Assembly: GCF_963675165.1 (NCBI RefSeq) | Contig: NC_087384.1 | Coordinates: 403,001 to 467,000, forward strand | DNA from: Halichondria panicea | Lineage: Eukaryota > Porifera > Demospongiae > Suberitida > Halichondriidae | DNA length: 64,000 nucleotides | Direction of reading: 5' to 3' | Part shown: piece after piece, positions 39,823-51,500 of the stretch | Position numbering within the stretch: position 1 is the first letter of the stretch | How the letters are laid out: the number at the start of each line of letters is the position of its first letter | Notes under the pieces: generated by a model | Database searches by the model: none | What the model saw: the letters and a program-made list of their open reading frames with translations, nothing else | Told to the model about the DNA's origin: nothing | Made by a program: the position numbers and the translations under genes

Positions 39823-41334
39823 ATGAGTAGGACTCAGTGTGAAGCTATGGAAACGCTAGATTCTTTCTTCAATAACACCACTTCTCAGTTTTATGTCGTT
39901 TTGACCGGAACATCTAGTTTTCTCTCTGGAGTTTTGATGTTTTTGGAATGGCTACATTTCACTTACTTTGGTATGTCAATTGTCGATCGAATCTCAGCGT
40001 TTATTGTCCAGATATTTCCCTTCATTTTGAATCGACGGAACAAAGACACCAAGAATGCGAAAGCTCTAAAGAAAGTGCCCGATGTGAAAGCTGTCCGAAA
40101 CTCTATGATGCTGTTTAGAGGAGCTGAATACAATCGATATTTCCTTGAGACGAATCGAGAGCCATTAGTTGAATACGATGTCACTTTAACCTCAATGGAT
40201 TTTCGATCATTCTTCACGTACGATGGACCCTCACTCGAGTCTGGGGCTACAGATCAACAGATAATTAACGGCGTGTGGCGAGAACCTGACAGAATGAAAC
40301 GAATTGAAATTGCTCACAAGGCTCTCTCGATAAATCCCAGTTGCCCTCTGGCTCTGATTGTCTTGGCTGAAGAAGAAACTAGTTCGATTCTGGAGGTTGA
40401 AGAAAGGCTAAAAATTGCATTGAAATCAGCTGAAGGAGCAAGTAAAGGCAGTCATATTTTGAGCCAGCAGGATCCCATGTACAAGCCACTTCACGAGAGG
40501 AATCAATATGTCTGTTCGTACTGCCGTATCCGATCGGCTGTGTGTGCAAGAAAACTCGGCAAGTTGAAGGAATCATCCAAAATGTTTCGAGATTTGTTGA
40601 GGGACGACCGGGCACTTGCAATGGCTAATATAAACGAGAGTCTCATTGAATGTCTACTGGAGATGCAATGCTATAGCGATGTACAGCAGCTACTACAGAA
40701 GCAGGAAGAAGTCACCCTCTACAAGTCAACGGTCATGTGCTATACACTGGCACTCATGAAGGCACGGGCTCTCACTGAGAAGTTTTCCCCGGATGCGGTT
40801 GCAAGGAGAGGTCCCAATGCTGCGGAGATGATTGCTGTGGATGCCATCCACTGTGCAGTTGAGATGAATCCACACGTCCCCAAGTATCTACTGGAGTTGA
40901 AGAGTTTGATCTTACCACCAGAGCACTATTTCAAGCGTGGAGACAGCGAGGCGATTACTTATGTGTTCCATCATCTTCATCACTGGAAGCAAGTCGGAGG
41001 TGCTCTACAGCTACTCTCATCGACATGGGAGGGAGCGTTTCGCCGGATCCCATTTCCGCTCGAGCGTGGGCACCATTTCCCACCCTACCCTGCTAACATG
41101 GAGGCCATTGATCAACAAGTACTACCCCCACATCATGAACTGTCTGTGTTCCCTCAAAGAGAAACTCCCTTCTTCATGGTGTTTACTGGTGTGCTGTGCT
41201 TCAGCTTCATGACACTAACTGTCATTGCTTACCATTTCCCCAAAGCCATGACACAGTACGCTAAAGCTGTCACTACTTTGTTTCTTGTTGTACTCGAGAA
41301 ACTTATTCCCACTGATTTTTTCGGTATTTTTTGA
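39823..41334 (+). CDS. ST7: ST7 family protein, intronless, about 503 aa
   Basis: One uninterrupted exon. ATG at 39823 (MSRTQCEAMETL) chosen; a non-ATG extension to 39805 is possible. Matches to human ST7/ST7L as recalled: FYV.LTGTSS..SG, NLFRGAEYNRY-like MMLFRGAEYNRYF, FFTYD, LAEEE, HVPKYLLELKSLILPPEH, KRGDSEAI.YVFHHL.HWK, LL..TWEG.FR.IPFPLE.GH. ST7 is a predicted multi-pass membrane protein, TPR-like in the middle, with proposed tumour-suppressor and LRP-linked roles. Two hydrophobic segments near the N-terminus and one or two near the C-terminus are visible; the extra first helix of human ST7 is absent. Being intronless among intron-rich neighbours is odd and could mean an old retrocopy. 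Confidence 0.92.
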   Translation: MSRTQCEAMETLDSFFNNTTSQFYVVLTGTSSFLSGVLMFLEWLHFTYFGMSIVDRISAFIVQIFPFILNRRNKDTKNAKALKKVPDVKAVRNSMMLFRGAEYNRYFLETNREPLVEYDVTLTSMDFRSFFTYDGPSLESGATDQQIINGVWREPDRMKRIEIAHKALSINPSCPLALIVLAEEETSSILEVEERLKIALKSAEGASKGSHILSQQDPMYKPLHERNQYVCSYCRIRSAVCARKLGKLKESSKMFRDLLRDDRALAMANINESLIECLLEMQCYSDVQQLLQKQEEVTLYKSTVMCYTLALMKARALTEKFSPDAVARRGPNAAEMIAVDAIHCAVEMNPHVPKYLLELKSLILPPEHYFKRGDSEAITYVFHHLHHWKQVGGALQLLSSTWEGAFRRIPFPLERGHHFPPYPANMEAIDQQVLPPHHELSVFPQRETPFFMVFTGVLCFSFMTLTVIAYHFPKAMTQYAKAVTTLFLVVLEKLIPTDFFGIF

Positions 41335-41797
41335 CTATTTAAAAATGCTTTATTCATGATACATGGCTAGTTTGTACGATCTGATATTCAATATTGTTTG
41401 CAAACACATGACATACTGTTGATGCTAATATAACGAGTGTCGCAAGCTGCGCTGTGCTAATGCCTCTCGCCATGTTATGCTTTCGCTCAAAAAGTATTAG
41501 AGTGGTAGAGGGAATAAGCTATATATAATGAATTCATTAGGCAGTAGCACCTACTACCTTTCATTAGGTAGCAGCCCTACGTATACTGCCTTTCATTAGG
41601 TAGCAGCCCTACTGTCTTTCATTAGGTAGCAGCCCTACTGCCTTTCATTAGGCAGTAGCACCTACTACCTTTCATTAGACAGTAGCAAACGGTTTATTTT
41701 TTAAACAATTCTGGACATGTACTCTTTCATAATAATAATGTATATACACAAAACAGAGTTCACAATAATAATGCTGATTGATCAAAATTAACAGAAA
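41335..41797. repeat. Convergent intergenic region with ttcattag minisatellite
   Basis: At 41532-41687 about six units of 26-30 bp (ctttcattaggtagcagcc) alternate between two variants, ggtagcagccctact and ggcagtagcacctact. No gene is visible between ST7 and PHKG. Confidence 0.85.
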
Positions 41798-42107
41798 TTA
41801 AACGATGAACATATTATTAGACGGAGAATCCGTCTCATCTAATAAGAAACTAAACGAGTCTTCTAACGAGTTAGTAGAGTCTGCAGATAGTTTAATGGGG
41901 ACAGTTTCAAAGAGAGCCGCTCTGTTTTGCTCCTCCCCTCTCTTCACCCAGTGACCATACACGTGGAAGGCGCATCCATCGATAAGACTGCGTACAAACC
42001 GGTTATCGTATGGCACAGAGCCTATACTGGCCAGAGTGATGGTCTTGGGCGACTTCCCCATCTTTTGAAGAACAAAACAGCTCATTATGCCAAACACTAC
42101 ACCCTGA

Positions 42108-42177
<70 letters not shown>

Positions 42178-44519
42178 TAAGTATGAACTGGCTTTAATGA
42201 AAATACATCAATCTATTTATTGCAGTGTAACTGACTGTATTAAACGCAGGGAATGAGATTCAATCCACTACTACCATGTATTGTACATATCACACACAGC
42301 TATACAAATAACTATACAGTACATGTGCTGTACACTCACTCTGAACTTGGTCCTTGCTGAGAACACAACAAAGTCGACAGGTGTCCTCTGGAGGAGGAAG
42401 GGATGGGAGAGGGCACCATCGGCCGTGAGTCTGAGTCCAGGGTCCGTCACCAGGAGTTTACGAATCTAACAAAGGGACAATTCTGTCATCATTAGGAGTG
42501 TATTGATCAATATAGTATGAACCTCACACGCAAATTTAACCTCTGAGCAGCTTCCATCTACACACTGTTTTCTTTCTACAGGCTTAACCGTTCTACCCTC
42601 TAGCTAGCTATCTCCTAGTACTACCCTCATCCTCACCATGTCCTTGGCTTGGTCTGAAATGTCGTCCCACTCTGGACTAACGAACTCGTATCGACCCTCC
42701 ATTATGCTCCTCAACATGACTAGCTGCTTACGATGCCAGAAAGGGGGAAAACCCACGAGCCTGTAAGGTAGATATGATTAAAGTACCAACATGTGCCGTT
42801 TGACATACAGTGTACAATAGTAGCCTCGTCCCCAGCTGATTTTTTATTTTTCTCTTTTCGCTTTATTAAAGAAATATCGGCCTGGGGATGAAGCTATAAT
42901 ACAATAGGAGTTGCAACAAAAAAATAGTGTATTTATCACATAATAGTCAAATAATTATTGCATAAACTAGATACTTACAGGGTGTACATGATGACTCCAC
43001 ATGCCCACCTGCAAGAGGAGGGATAGCACTTCAACACTGACACACAATAATGTGTGGAGTTGATGCATGTACTCACAAGTCGATCTCTTTGCCATATCCC
43101 GGAGCCCCAGTCTCCACTGATCTCCTGATCATCTCTGGAGCAAGGTATCCCGGTGTCCCCAACAGCTCTGTGTGCATAAAGAGAGAGAGTGACTTCACAG
43201 AAACACTTCACATAAGCAAGCTATACACGCGTACGTTTCTGGAGATGTACGGTTAGACTGGCTTCTTCAAAAGTTACCTGACAACTCTTCATCTTCCTCA
43301 ATAAAGACAGAGAATCCAAAGTCGGAGATTTTCACACTCAGTTGGTCGTCCAGTAGAACGTTCTCAGGCTGCACAATAAATACAAGCATGTTAAGATAGG
43401 ACAGTGCTCCACACGCCATGTGTGTATGGCCCTAGTCCAGGCCCAAGTATTGTATTTGGGGCGAAATCTTCTCAGGGCTACAAAACCTTACAGTAAAGTA
43501 CATGTACGTGTATCTAGTGTCTCTTCAGTAGTAGCAAGAGTTGTATTTAATGAATCCAGCTCTAGTTTTTGAGTGACTGTAAGGCTCACCTTCAAGTCTC
43601 TGTGTACCACATTGTGAGAGTGAAGGTGGTCCACTGCTAGTAAGATCTGCTGCATCACTTGTCTGCAGGGGCTATCAGTGTAGCACTGCATGTACACAGA
43701 AACGCTCTTACCTAGTCTTTTTCTCTGATAGCTTGACCATTTGTGTGAGGTAGTCGAAAAGCTCTCCCCCAGTAGCACTGCATTGCATGAACACAATCAT
43801 AGTGGTGTATATATACAGGAGAGAGGCACTTACAGCTCGAAGACCATGAAGATGAACGCAGGAGATTCGAATACATCTTGAAGATTAACTAAGGAATAAA
43901 AAATTGGTAAGAGTGACAATCGATCAATATTAACATTGAGCATTGAAACAATGGATTTGGGCCTTAAAGGAAACTGTGGTCTAACTAACTGGGGGGTATC
44001 AAACTCTTGAAATTGAATACACGAGACGACAAATAAAGAGCATTCAAAGAAAGCTGGATAGTGAGAAATGACTCACTGATGTGTTTGTGTGGAGGTACTG
44101 TGTTGAGGACTTGTATCTCTGCCTGGATGGACTCAGTAATGGCCTCCTCTTGAGACTTGTCGATGATCTTTACCGCATACTCGAGCCCCGTCTCCCTGGA
44201 GACGCACTTACGTACTGTGCTCGACAACCCTCTATGGTGTGTGTGTGTGTGGGGGTGTGGGTGTGTGTGTGTGTGGGGGGTGGGGTGTGTGTGTGTGTGT
44301 GCTATACGTACTTCACTGGGGCATACGATCATCTCACCTTCCTAGTATCTCTCTGGGCTCGTACTTTGTGTGGAAACCACCACCTTCTCCATCATTCTCC
44401 TCACGTTTGAGCATGTTTAATAAACTGTCTGACTTTATGAAAGTTGGAGGGATGTGTAGAGCAATATCTGAGGAGCTCCGGCTGGTCGCCTCAGACGAGC
44501 TCGAGGGACTGGCTTCCAT
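41798..44519 (-). CDS. PHKG: Phosphorylase kinase catalytic gamma subunit, about 432 aa
   Basis: Exons on the minus strand: 44519-44338, 44231-44077, 43888-43834, 43777-43712, 43662-43590, 43368-43278, 43167-43077, 43008-42979, 42760-42637, 42465-42340, 42103-41798; sum 1,299 bp, open. A Ser/Thr kinase that phosphorylates glycogen phosphorylase inside the PhK complex. All catalytic motifs are present: LGRGLSSTV glycine loop, AVKI lysine, [43 protein letters not shown]. The C-terminal [20 protein letters not shown] followed by QNRAALF is the hallmark of PHKG calmodulin-binding tails. The Ser-rich N-terminal 50 residues are longer than in vertebrates. Two introns carry GT tracts (42110-42168, 44234-44301). 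Confidence 0.93.
42110..42168. repeat. (GT)n microsatellite in a PHKG intron
   Basis: Pure GT repeat adjoining the last PHKG acceptor. Similar GT/CA tracts lie at 35303-35397, 36221-36268, 39094-39225, 44234-44301, 45222-45300 and 55300-55360, all within introns. Confidence 0.95.
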
Positions 44520-44802
44520 TGTTCCCCGTGGTGTAGGCCTGTTAGCGCAACAAAGGCTGACAGTGTTAGCACAATGTAGGAGATGTATCTTTTCTTGTCT
44601 CTTGTATAAATTATTGTGTGGTTAAAGTACAAAGTTCAGAGTTCAACAAGGGCCATACAGTACAAGGGTTAGAGTTCAGAAACAGAGTTCAACAATCACA
44701 TGAAATTTTAGGGGGTGGGGCTAGTCACTAACATTGGCCATTGCTAGTTAAGTTAGCTAGTTGTCCTGTTTGTTGAAGGATTTCTACTCATCTTTGCAAG
44801 CT
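44520..44802. promoter_or_regulatory. Bidirectional promoter, PHKG / HPS4
   Basis: 283 bp between divergent start codons. Tandem pieces of caaagttcagagttcaacaa occur at about 44629-44690. No named site was recognised. Confidence 0.4.
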
Positions 44803-45242
44803 ATGGACTTCAAACAAAAGCTTAAAGACAGTGTGAGGTCAGATGCCTCCAAAGGTCAGAGTAGTAAGGAGAAAGAGGCTCAGGAAGATGACTATATCTA
44901 TGCACCAGTAAACACTACTACTACTGAGCACCCACTACCCCACCATCAAGATAGGACACTGTTTGTGGTGGACCTGTCCAGACTAAAGGCTGAGAGGGAC
45001 ACTCTGGAGAATGCACTGGTCATTTATAGGCCCGAGAAAGAGTTCAAGAAGGTGCTATCATGTGATCTGATTGTTTCTCTATTGTTGCCTCATTTGCACT
45101 AGGGAATTGTCTGATTGCTAATAAACTACAATACTGTGCACACACACATCCTCGGTACAAGCTACGATATTAACTCTATTTCTGAAATTAAGTTCTAAAT
45201 GTACTCCGCAATTTACCACCCCCCACACGCACACACATCACC

Positions 45243-45273
<31 letters not shown>

Positions 45274-48200
45274 CACCCACCCACACACACACACACACAT
45301 ACAGCCTCAGTACGAGCAGAGATGCTCTCAGCTGGTGGGATTGTCTCTGTGCACTATGAACTTCACTGGCAAGTATCCCGAGTTCCTGAGACTCAAGGGC
45401 ACAGGGTACGCAGTGCGAGGCCTGGGGGAACATTACGTAATGGTAAGTGTGTATAGGTTGTTATTGCTCTGTGTGTGTAAGTGATTCCCTTGACAACACT
45501 GAAAGTATTAGAAGAATGATTGTTTATTTTTCTTGTCATAATTATCACGCTAAATTGAATATTAATTGTATTGCTTGTAGCTATAGTGATGTGCCCCCCC
45601 CCCTCGCAGGGCTTGTCCAGTCGTATAGAGGAGCCCCCTGCCTATTGTGTCAACTACCTCAAGAACATTCACGATATGTTCCGGTTCTACTACCACACCC
45701 CCAGTGTTGTCTACAAGGTGGGTGGGCCGTTGATATGGTGTCTATGATTATGGATTCCTGTGTGTAATTTAATCAAAATCCTAGTTGTAATAATTGGAAA
45801 TTATGGCCCGTTTCAAATTTGAGATTTGGGCATACTACCGTATAGCGTGTAATTTTCGTGGGGCAAAATATTCGTGGTTTTCGTGGTTGGAGGTCTGACC
45901 ACGAATATTTTACCCACGAATGAAGCGACCTTGCCTACCTTTACCTGCAGTGCAAGCAGCAACCACGAAAATATTACCCACGAAATATCTCAATATTGCT
46001 GAACCACGAATATTTTGTCCCCCGAAATTTACCCGCTATACGGTATCTGAACGAGCTCCTTCTAAGCCTTCATAAAAAAAATCACTGAATTTGGACCATC
46101 AGAACTCTAGTTACAGAGAAAATTACAAATGCTCTCTCACAGACAAGTACAAAGTATTGTGCATAGAGCTGTTACCATGTTACTATATCATTGTAAGTAG
46201 TATGTGTTGGTGCCCCTCATAGGCAGCCAAGGATGATTGGGATAAGTTCAAGGAGATGATGTCATCACGTATAAATGGTATCCTGGAATACGTACTGAGG
46301 GACCAGCACTCTGTCCCTGCCATGCTCAATCCCCTACCCTATATCAAGACCAATCCAAACAAGAAGGTGAGGGGAGGAGGTAATTAACTTGAGAGCTTAT
46401 TTTGTCCCTTCGAGCTTTTAAAAGTAATTTGTACCGTGCTCCGATTGTTAGTGTATGCTCCAACATTTGCTTACTGTACGAACTAATATTATAGTTTACT
46501 AGCTGTCCTTAAAAGTCGATTAATGACATACTTTACTGTAGCAATATTATTGTTCAATCTGCCAATCGCATTATTACGTGTGTTTTGTACTACATACATT
46601 CATAGTAATCGTATGCGTACACTATGCTGCTGTGTATGCTCTTGTTCTCCTCAGAAATCGTCTCGTAACTTTCTCCTGGCATCACGTATCCTGAAGGCAT
46701 GTCAACACCACACCTCCATCGTGGGGGGTGCTCTCACACACAATCAGGGGTGAGGGGGTGAGGGGGTGAGGGGTGAGGGGGGTTGATAAAAGGGTGCGAG
46801 GGGTACTGTGGCATCAACGTAACCAATTTAGTAATCCAGTGGAGACTGAAAATGCTAGCAGTACTGGGTTGTGTACCAGTGCATGTATAACTTTAAAAGT
46901 ATTAGTAGTGTAGAAATCAAATGGGGTTTGATTGTAGAGGTATTTGGTGTCAGTATATGTAACATCTAAAGGCTTGATCCTTGAAGCAATAGAGTGATTT
47001 CAGTTGTATGTTTTGAACTACACACCTTATTAGAGACAGCGTAAGTCAACCACTACAAGTACAGTGTACACAGTGGGACCACATGATAGCCTCTGTACAC
47101 ACTGGAAACCAATTAGAGCACTTCACGTATATATAGCATTTCTGTTTTAAATCAAGTGCATGTAAGATGAAAAGGCTTGTGCTCCTGCATAGGTTGATAT
47201 TGTGCCCCCTGCATAGGTTGATATTGTACCCCCTGCATAGGTTGTTCATGAGTCAGTTCAGCCCTGAAGTGACAGAGAAACTGCTGCTCATCGGAGGAGG
47301 AGCAGTCTCACTGGATCACATGTCCGTACTGGGAGGTGGGTCCACTGGAACCTAGTGTAGACTGTAGACACACATGTCCGTACTGGGAGGTGGGGTCTAC
47401 CATGCAACCTAGTGTAGCATGTTCGTACTGGGAGGTGGGGTCTACCAAGTGAAAATTTATTTTGGATTGTCAAATTTTTGAAAAAGATAATATTAATTCT
47501 GTAGCCAGCCATTAGGTACTTGATTGCTTCCATCAATATTTGTATTCCGTGTCAGTACAGTGTACCACTATACACACCCCTCCCCCTGCAGACAACATTG
47601 CCCCGGGCAAGGTGTGGGTACTGGAGGTGTTCCTGACGGGAGAGGAAGAGTCACTCACTCGAGACACGCTCAAGGACCACTCCGGCCTCAGGACAGCGTA
47701 CTCGTCTCTAGATAGAGCTGCTCAGACCACACTCACACAGATGCAGGTATCCGCAACCTCCCCTTTGAGAACGAAAGGTCAATGGCGACGACAGACAAAC
47801 AATTCCACGGCTGGAGGTGTTTCGTACACTGATGGAGGGTTTCAGAGCACACCACGATCAGGGAAACCCCCTCCACTACAAGCATCATCAAGTACCCCAA
47901 TAGCTGTCGTAGGAGATCACAACAAAATGAAGTCTACTAGCCGTTCTGAAGACGCCATTGTTATTAGTCCAAATATGAGCACGGTGTTTTTCGATAAACC
48001 TCCACCTTCACCTGAGGTAAAACACAGACTTTCAAGCAGCTCTTCAACTAAGCAAGATATGGACGAATCGGAATATGTGGATGCAGTGGAAACGATGGAA
48101 AGCACTGTAGATGTGAGCCAAGGAGCAAGTGGCAATCCATCGTCCTCGGCCCAAGCCATCCCAATTAAAAGGGAAGATTCTGACGCTGTTTTCGAGGATG

Positions 48201-51200
48201 CCAGGCCAGGTAGTGTGAGCAGTGAAGTGTACGCAACACCGTCCCCTTCACCTCCTCGTGAGCCAAAGACGCAAGATGGAGGCACTAAAGAGAAAGACGA
48301 CGACAACACTCTCACTCGTGATCAAAAGCAAGAAAACAATCCTGCCACTCTGACAAACGAAGAACTGTCCAAGTTAATCAACACACCCGTTTTTCTCGAT
48401 TCCAGCGAACAAGAAGCAAGTATAACAGCTGTTCAGAGCGCTAACAGGGCGTCTATGATCAATCCCCTACCCCCTTCTTGGAAGTTCAGGACCACACCTG
48501 ATTCTGACTGCGATGACGACTTTGTTGACAGTGAAACTCTGGATAAAATGCTTAATGCTGCAGGGGCCAAGGAAGCCAATGGTGGCAATGATTTTGTGGA
48601 TGGCTCTGACGTTCGAGTGATGGCTCAAAACTCTCGTCCAGAGAAAGGTGACCTCAAACATCCACCACCTCTACCCCCTCGGAATCTACCCAATGCACGA
48701 TCACGCCCACGCCCCCCACAAGGGGGATCCCCTGTTGCCCCACCCCCTCTACCCCCGCGTAACTACACACTGGCAAGAGACGCAGAGCAGCCAAAGCAGC
48801 CCGATGATCTATCACTTCGCCGTTCGATTTACGACACGTTGAGCAGAGATGCTTCATCAGACATGATCACAGGTACGTACATTCACATGTAGACAAAGAG
48901 ATAAAGGATTTTTATGCACGTACATATATGATGAGTATACGTATTAATTATGGTATTATTATAGATATATAATTGTAATTTTAGTACATTACGAAAGATT
49001 CTTTCTCTCTATTCTAAAGCCTACGCTATTGTAAACACATTTTACATGTATACTGTAGCTATATTATATACTAGCTACTCAGGATTTGGCACCAAACACA
49101 TGTCCTCACATCCCCTCCTCGCAGACACTGGAGAATTAGCCAATGAGATTGAAGACGAGGAGTCCACCCCCATCCCAGTCATAACCCCGGACCCTGACGC
49201 AGAGGGGGCTCTGGTACCTGACTCAAGTGACACTCCAGAGCTACAAGAAGAGCAGCCATTGGAGCAAACTGACCAATCGAATGAAGGAACAATAGATCAA
49301 AGTACGGATATTTATTCTGACTCACCAAAACTGAGGAATCGGAAGGCAATCATATCCGGAGATCAAAATGGAGAGGATGTGATTTTCCATGAAGCTTCGG
49401 CTAACGATGATTCTCCTGTGACATCAAAAACTGTATCAATGGTATCAACAGAGAGTCAAATTGATCAGAGTATTGATCAAAATGAGGTTAGTATTGATCA
49501 GAGTGAGTCAAGTATGAATCAAGCGTCTCAAAGCTTGTACCTGGAGAGTTTATATGAATACATACCTGACGGAACGGTTACACCTCCTGGAGAAGCTAGT
49601 TTTATTGCTCCGGAATCTCTCGTAAATGGTCTCCCTCTCAAATTTCAACAGCTCAGAGATAAAATGAGAGCAGCTCCTACACTGCCACCACGAAATGCAA
49701 TCACCAAGCCTACAAGGTTAAAGGACAGCGAGGACGAGCTGAGTGATCCTGATGAATCTAGTGACGAAGATGATATTGGAGCTTTGAAGGGTAGGGGAAA
49801 CTGGATCCCCCCTACCACTCTTAAGAGGCCGCCATCCGTGAGTTGGCTTGTTGCCTTTGTGTTGTATTTACTTCACAAATTCGCTTTTTAAATTTCCACA
49901 TTGTATTTACTTCTTTAACAGAGCTTTTTAGGGTTGCCTAGATACAGTAATCGTGCATGCATTGTGTGTGTACTTGTCAACTCGACAATGTAGAGTACTG
50001 TACAATATAATCTGTATCAACTGATCCTTGTATTGACCCCGTCCCTCTCTCAGTCGAATGATAAAGATCCGTACCTTGTGAAGAGGTGTCTGTATGTCCA
50101 GCAGTACATGGGCACAGAGGTGATGTTACTAGGCAGTGAGAACCTGCACAGGAACCACAGTGTCCTCAACTTACTGGTGAGTAGACAGTAGACAGTTTCA
50201 CTTACCAGCATCTGTATATCATTCCTTTACCCCCCCCCCCCACACACACACACACAGTGGCGCTCGCTGCTCCCTCAGCTGATGGAGTTGGACAATGCCT
50301 TGAGGAGAGATGCCCCTGGACCACCACCACGATCTGAGGTCCGTCCCTCCAGCTCTGTCGTCACTTACAGCAGTCTGGACCGCAGCTGTGAAGGTACTGT
50401 AGCCATAGCAATACGTGTACACATGGACTGTTAGTAATTTGGTTTTTCTGAACGCTTGGAAAGAGCACTGTGCTATACTGAGCCATAAGGATTATTTACA
50501 GCATAATTATTGTATGCCGTATAGGACATAACCTGTGCAGTATACAAGTAGCTCGTGTGCAGTGGTGCATACAACATCTTGTACATACAACTACTAATGA
50601 CGCCCCCCCCCCCCCCCCACTCTCTACAGCTGTCCCTCACACAACTGCCTACCACTTCCGCCATGCCCTGAGACGGATACATCACGAGTACAACAAGGAC
50701 CCGTCCCTCATGCAAGTTAGCCTCAGGTGAGCTAGCGGGGAAATTGTATATATAACACGTACTCCTTTGATTAGTATGGCTTGTCGTCCGTTCGTTGTAT
50801 GAAGTACAGAGAGTATCCACCATTGAAGAATGCTACGTATGATTATAAGTGGAAATTAACCCTTTAATACGGACATTGGGGGAACAAAGTTTTGGCCATT
50901 ATAATTATATACGGAGGCCTTTGTTGAAGGGTTGTTTTGTACACATGTATACTGTGTACACTGTTCATTTGGGACCTGGCCTTTATCATCACAGTTGGCT
51001 TTTCTTCAGTGGTGGACATTAAGAAGGGTCCCCGTGTCATTCTCTTTGTCTTTGTTTCCTCCAGCAAGGAGCATCTACGAGTGCTGAGTCAGCATGTGCA
51101 CGAACGGGAGGTCTACCTACAGCCGAGTCGTATGGGGCACCTGGACGTATTAGCCATGCACGGGCAGGTAGAGAAATACGCTAAGACTAAAACATCTTTG

Positions 51201-51242
51201 AGACAGCAACCCACTGGCGGACCTAAGATCATGTTTGTGTGA
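44803..51242 (+). CDS. HPS4: HPS4 homologue, BLOC-3 subunit, about 1,118 aa
   Basis: Exons: 44803-45051, 45305-45442, 45610-45717, 46223-46366, 46655-46749, 47241-47335, 47592-48872, 49125-49837, 50054-50176, 50258-50393, 50630-50726, 51065-51242; the sum is divisible by 3. HPS4 with HPS1 forms BLOC-3, the exchange factor for Rab32/38 in lysosome-related organelle biogenesis. The N-terminal longin-like part fits human HPS4: VIYRPEKE, QRCSQLVGL, Y.V.GLGEHYVM, YLKNIHDMFRFYY, DDWDKFKEMM, LLASRILKACQHHTSIVGG, QGLFMSQFSPEVTEKLLL. The C-terminal part (CLYVQQYMGTEVMLLGSE, AYHFRHALRRIHHEYNKDPS) fits the second longin region. The middle is long, acidic and disordered, with three PxLPPRN sites (SH3 ligands) and IDQS repeats. 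Human HPS4 is about 700 aa; the extra length is the linker. Confidence 0.8.
45836..46045 (-). mobile_element. MITE, family 2, copy 2
   Basis: 210 bp in an HPS4 intron with inverted ends taccgtatagcg and cgctatacggta; body matches 3877-4084 reversed (aaggtaggtaaggtcgcttc region). Confidence 0.85.
47183..47445. repeat. Tandem repeats over both splice sites of an HPS4 exon
   Basis: Three 26-bp units of ccctgcataggttgatattgt lead into the acceptor (the third unit carries it, exon from 47241), and the donor region catgtccgtactgggaggtggg recurs twice downstream at about 47373 and 47420, in the following intron. Confidence 0.85.
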
Positions 51243-51500
51243 ACTATGTCTGTACAATTATAATAATTCTTATAGCCTTATAATTCTTATAGCAAAATTT
51301 ATTTTATCTTTTTCTCTCATTTGTATTTTCACATATGACAGTCTTTGTTAGCAGGTGTTGTTTTAACTCAATTAATTTGTGAGCAATAAAATTTTGAACA
51401 AAACAAGTTTGAATATTGAATAACACTGTACTGCCTACCAACATCTAAATATACACTTAAACAAAATTGCTGATAAAAAGATGTGTATGATCATATATAG

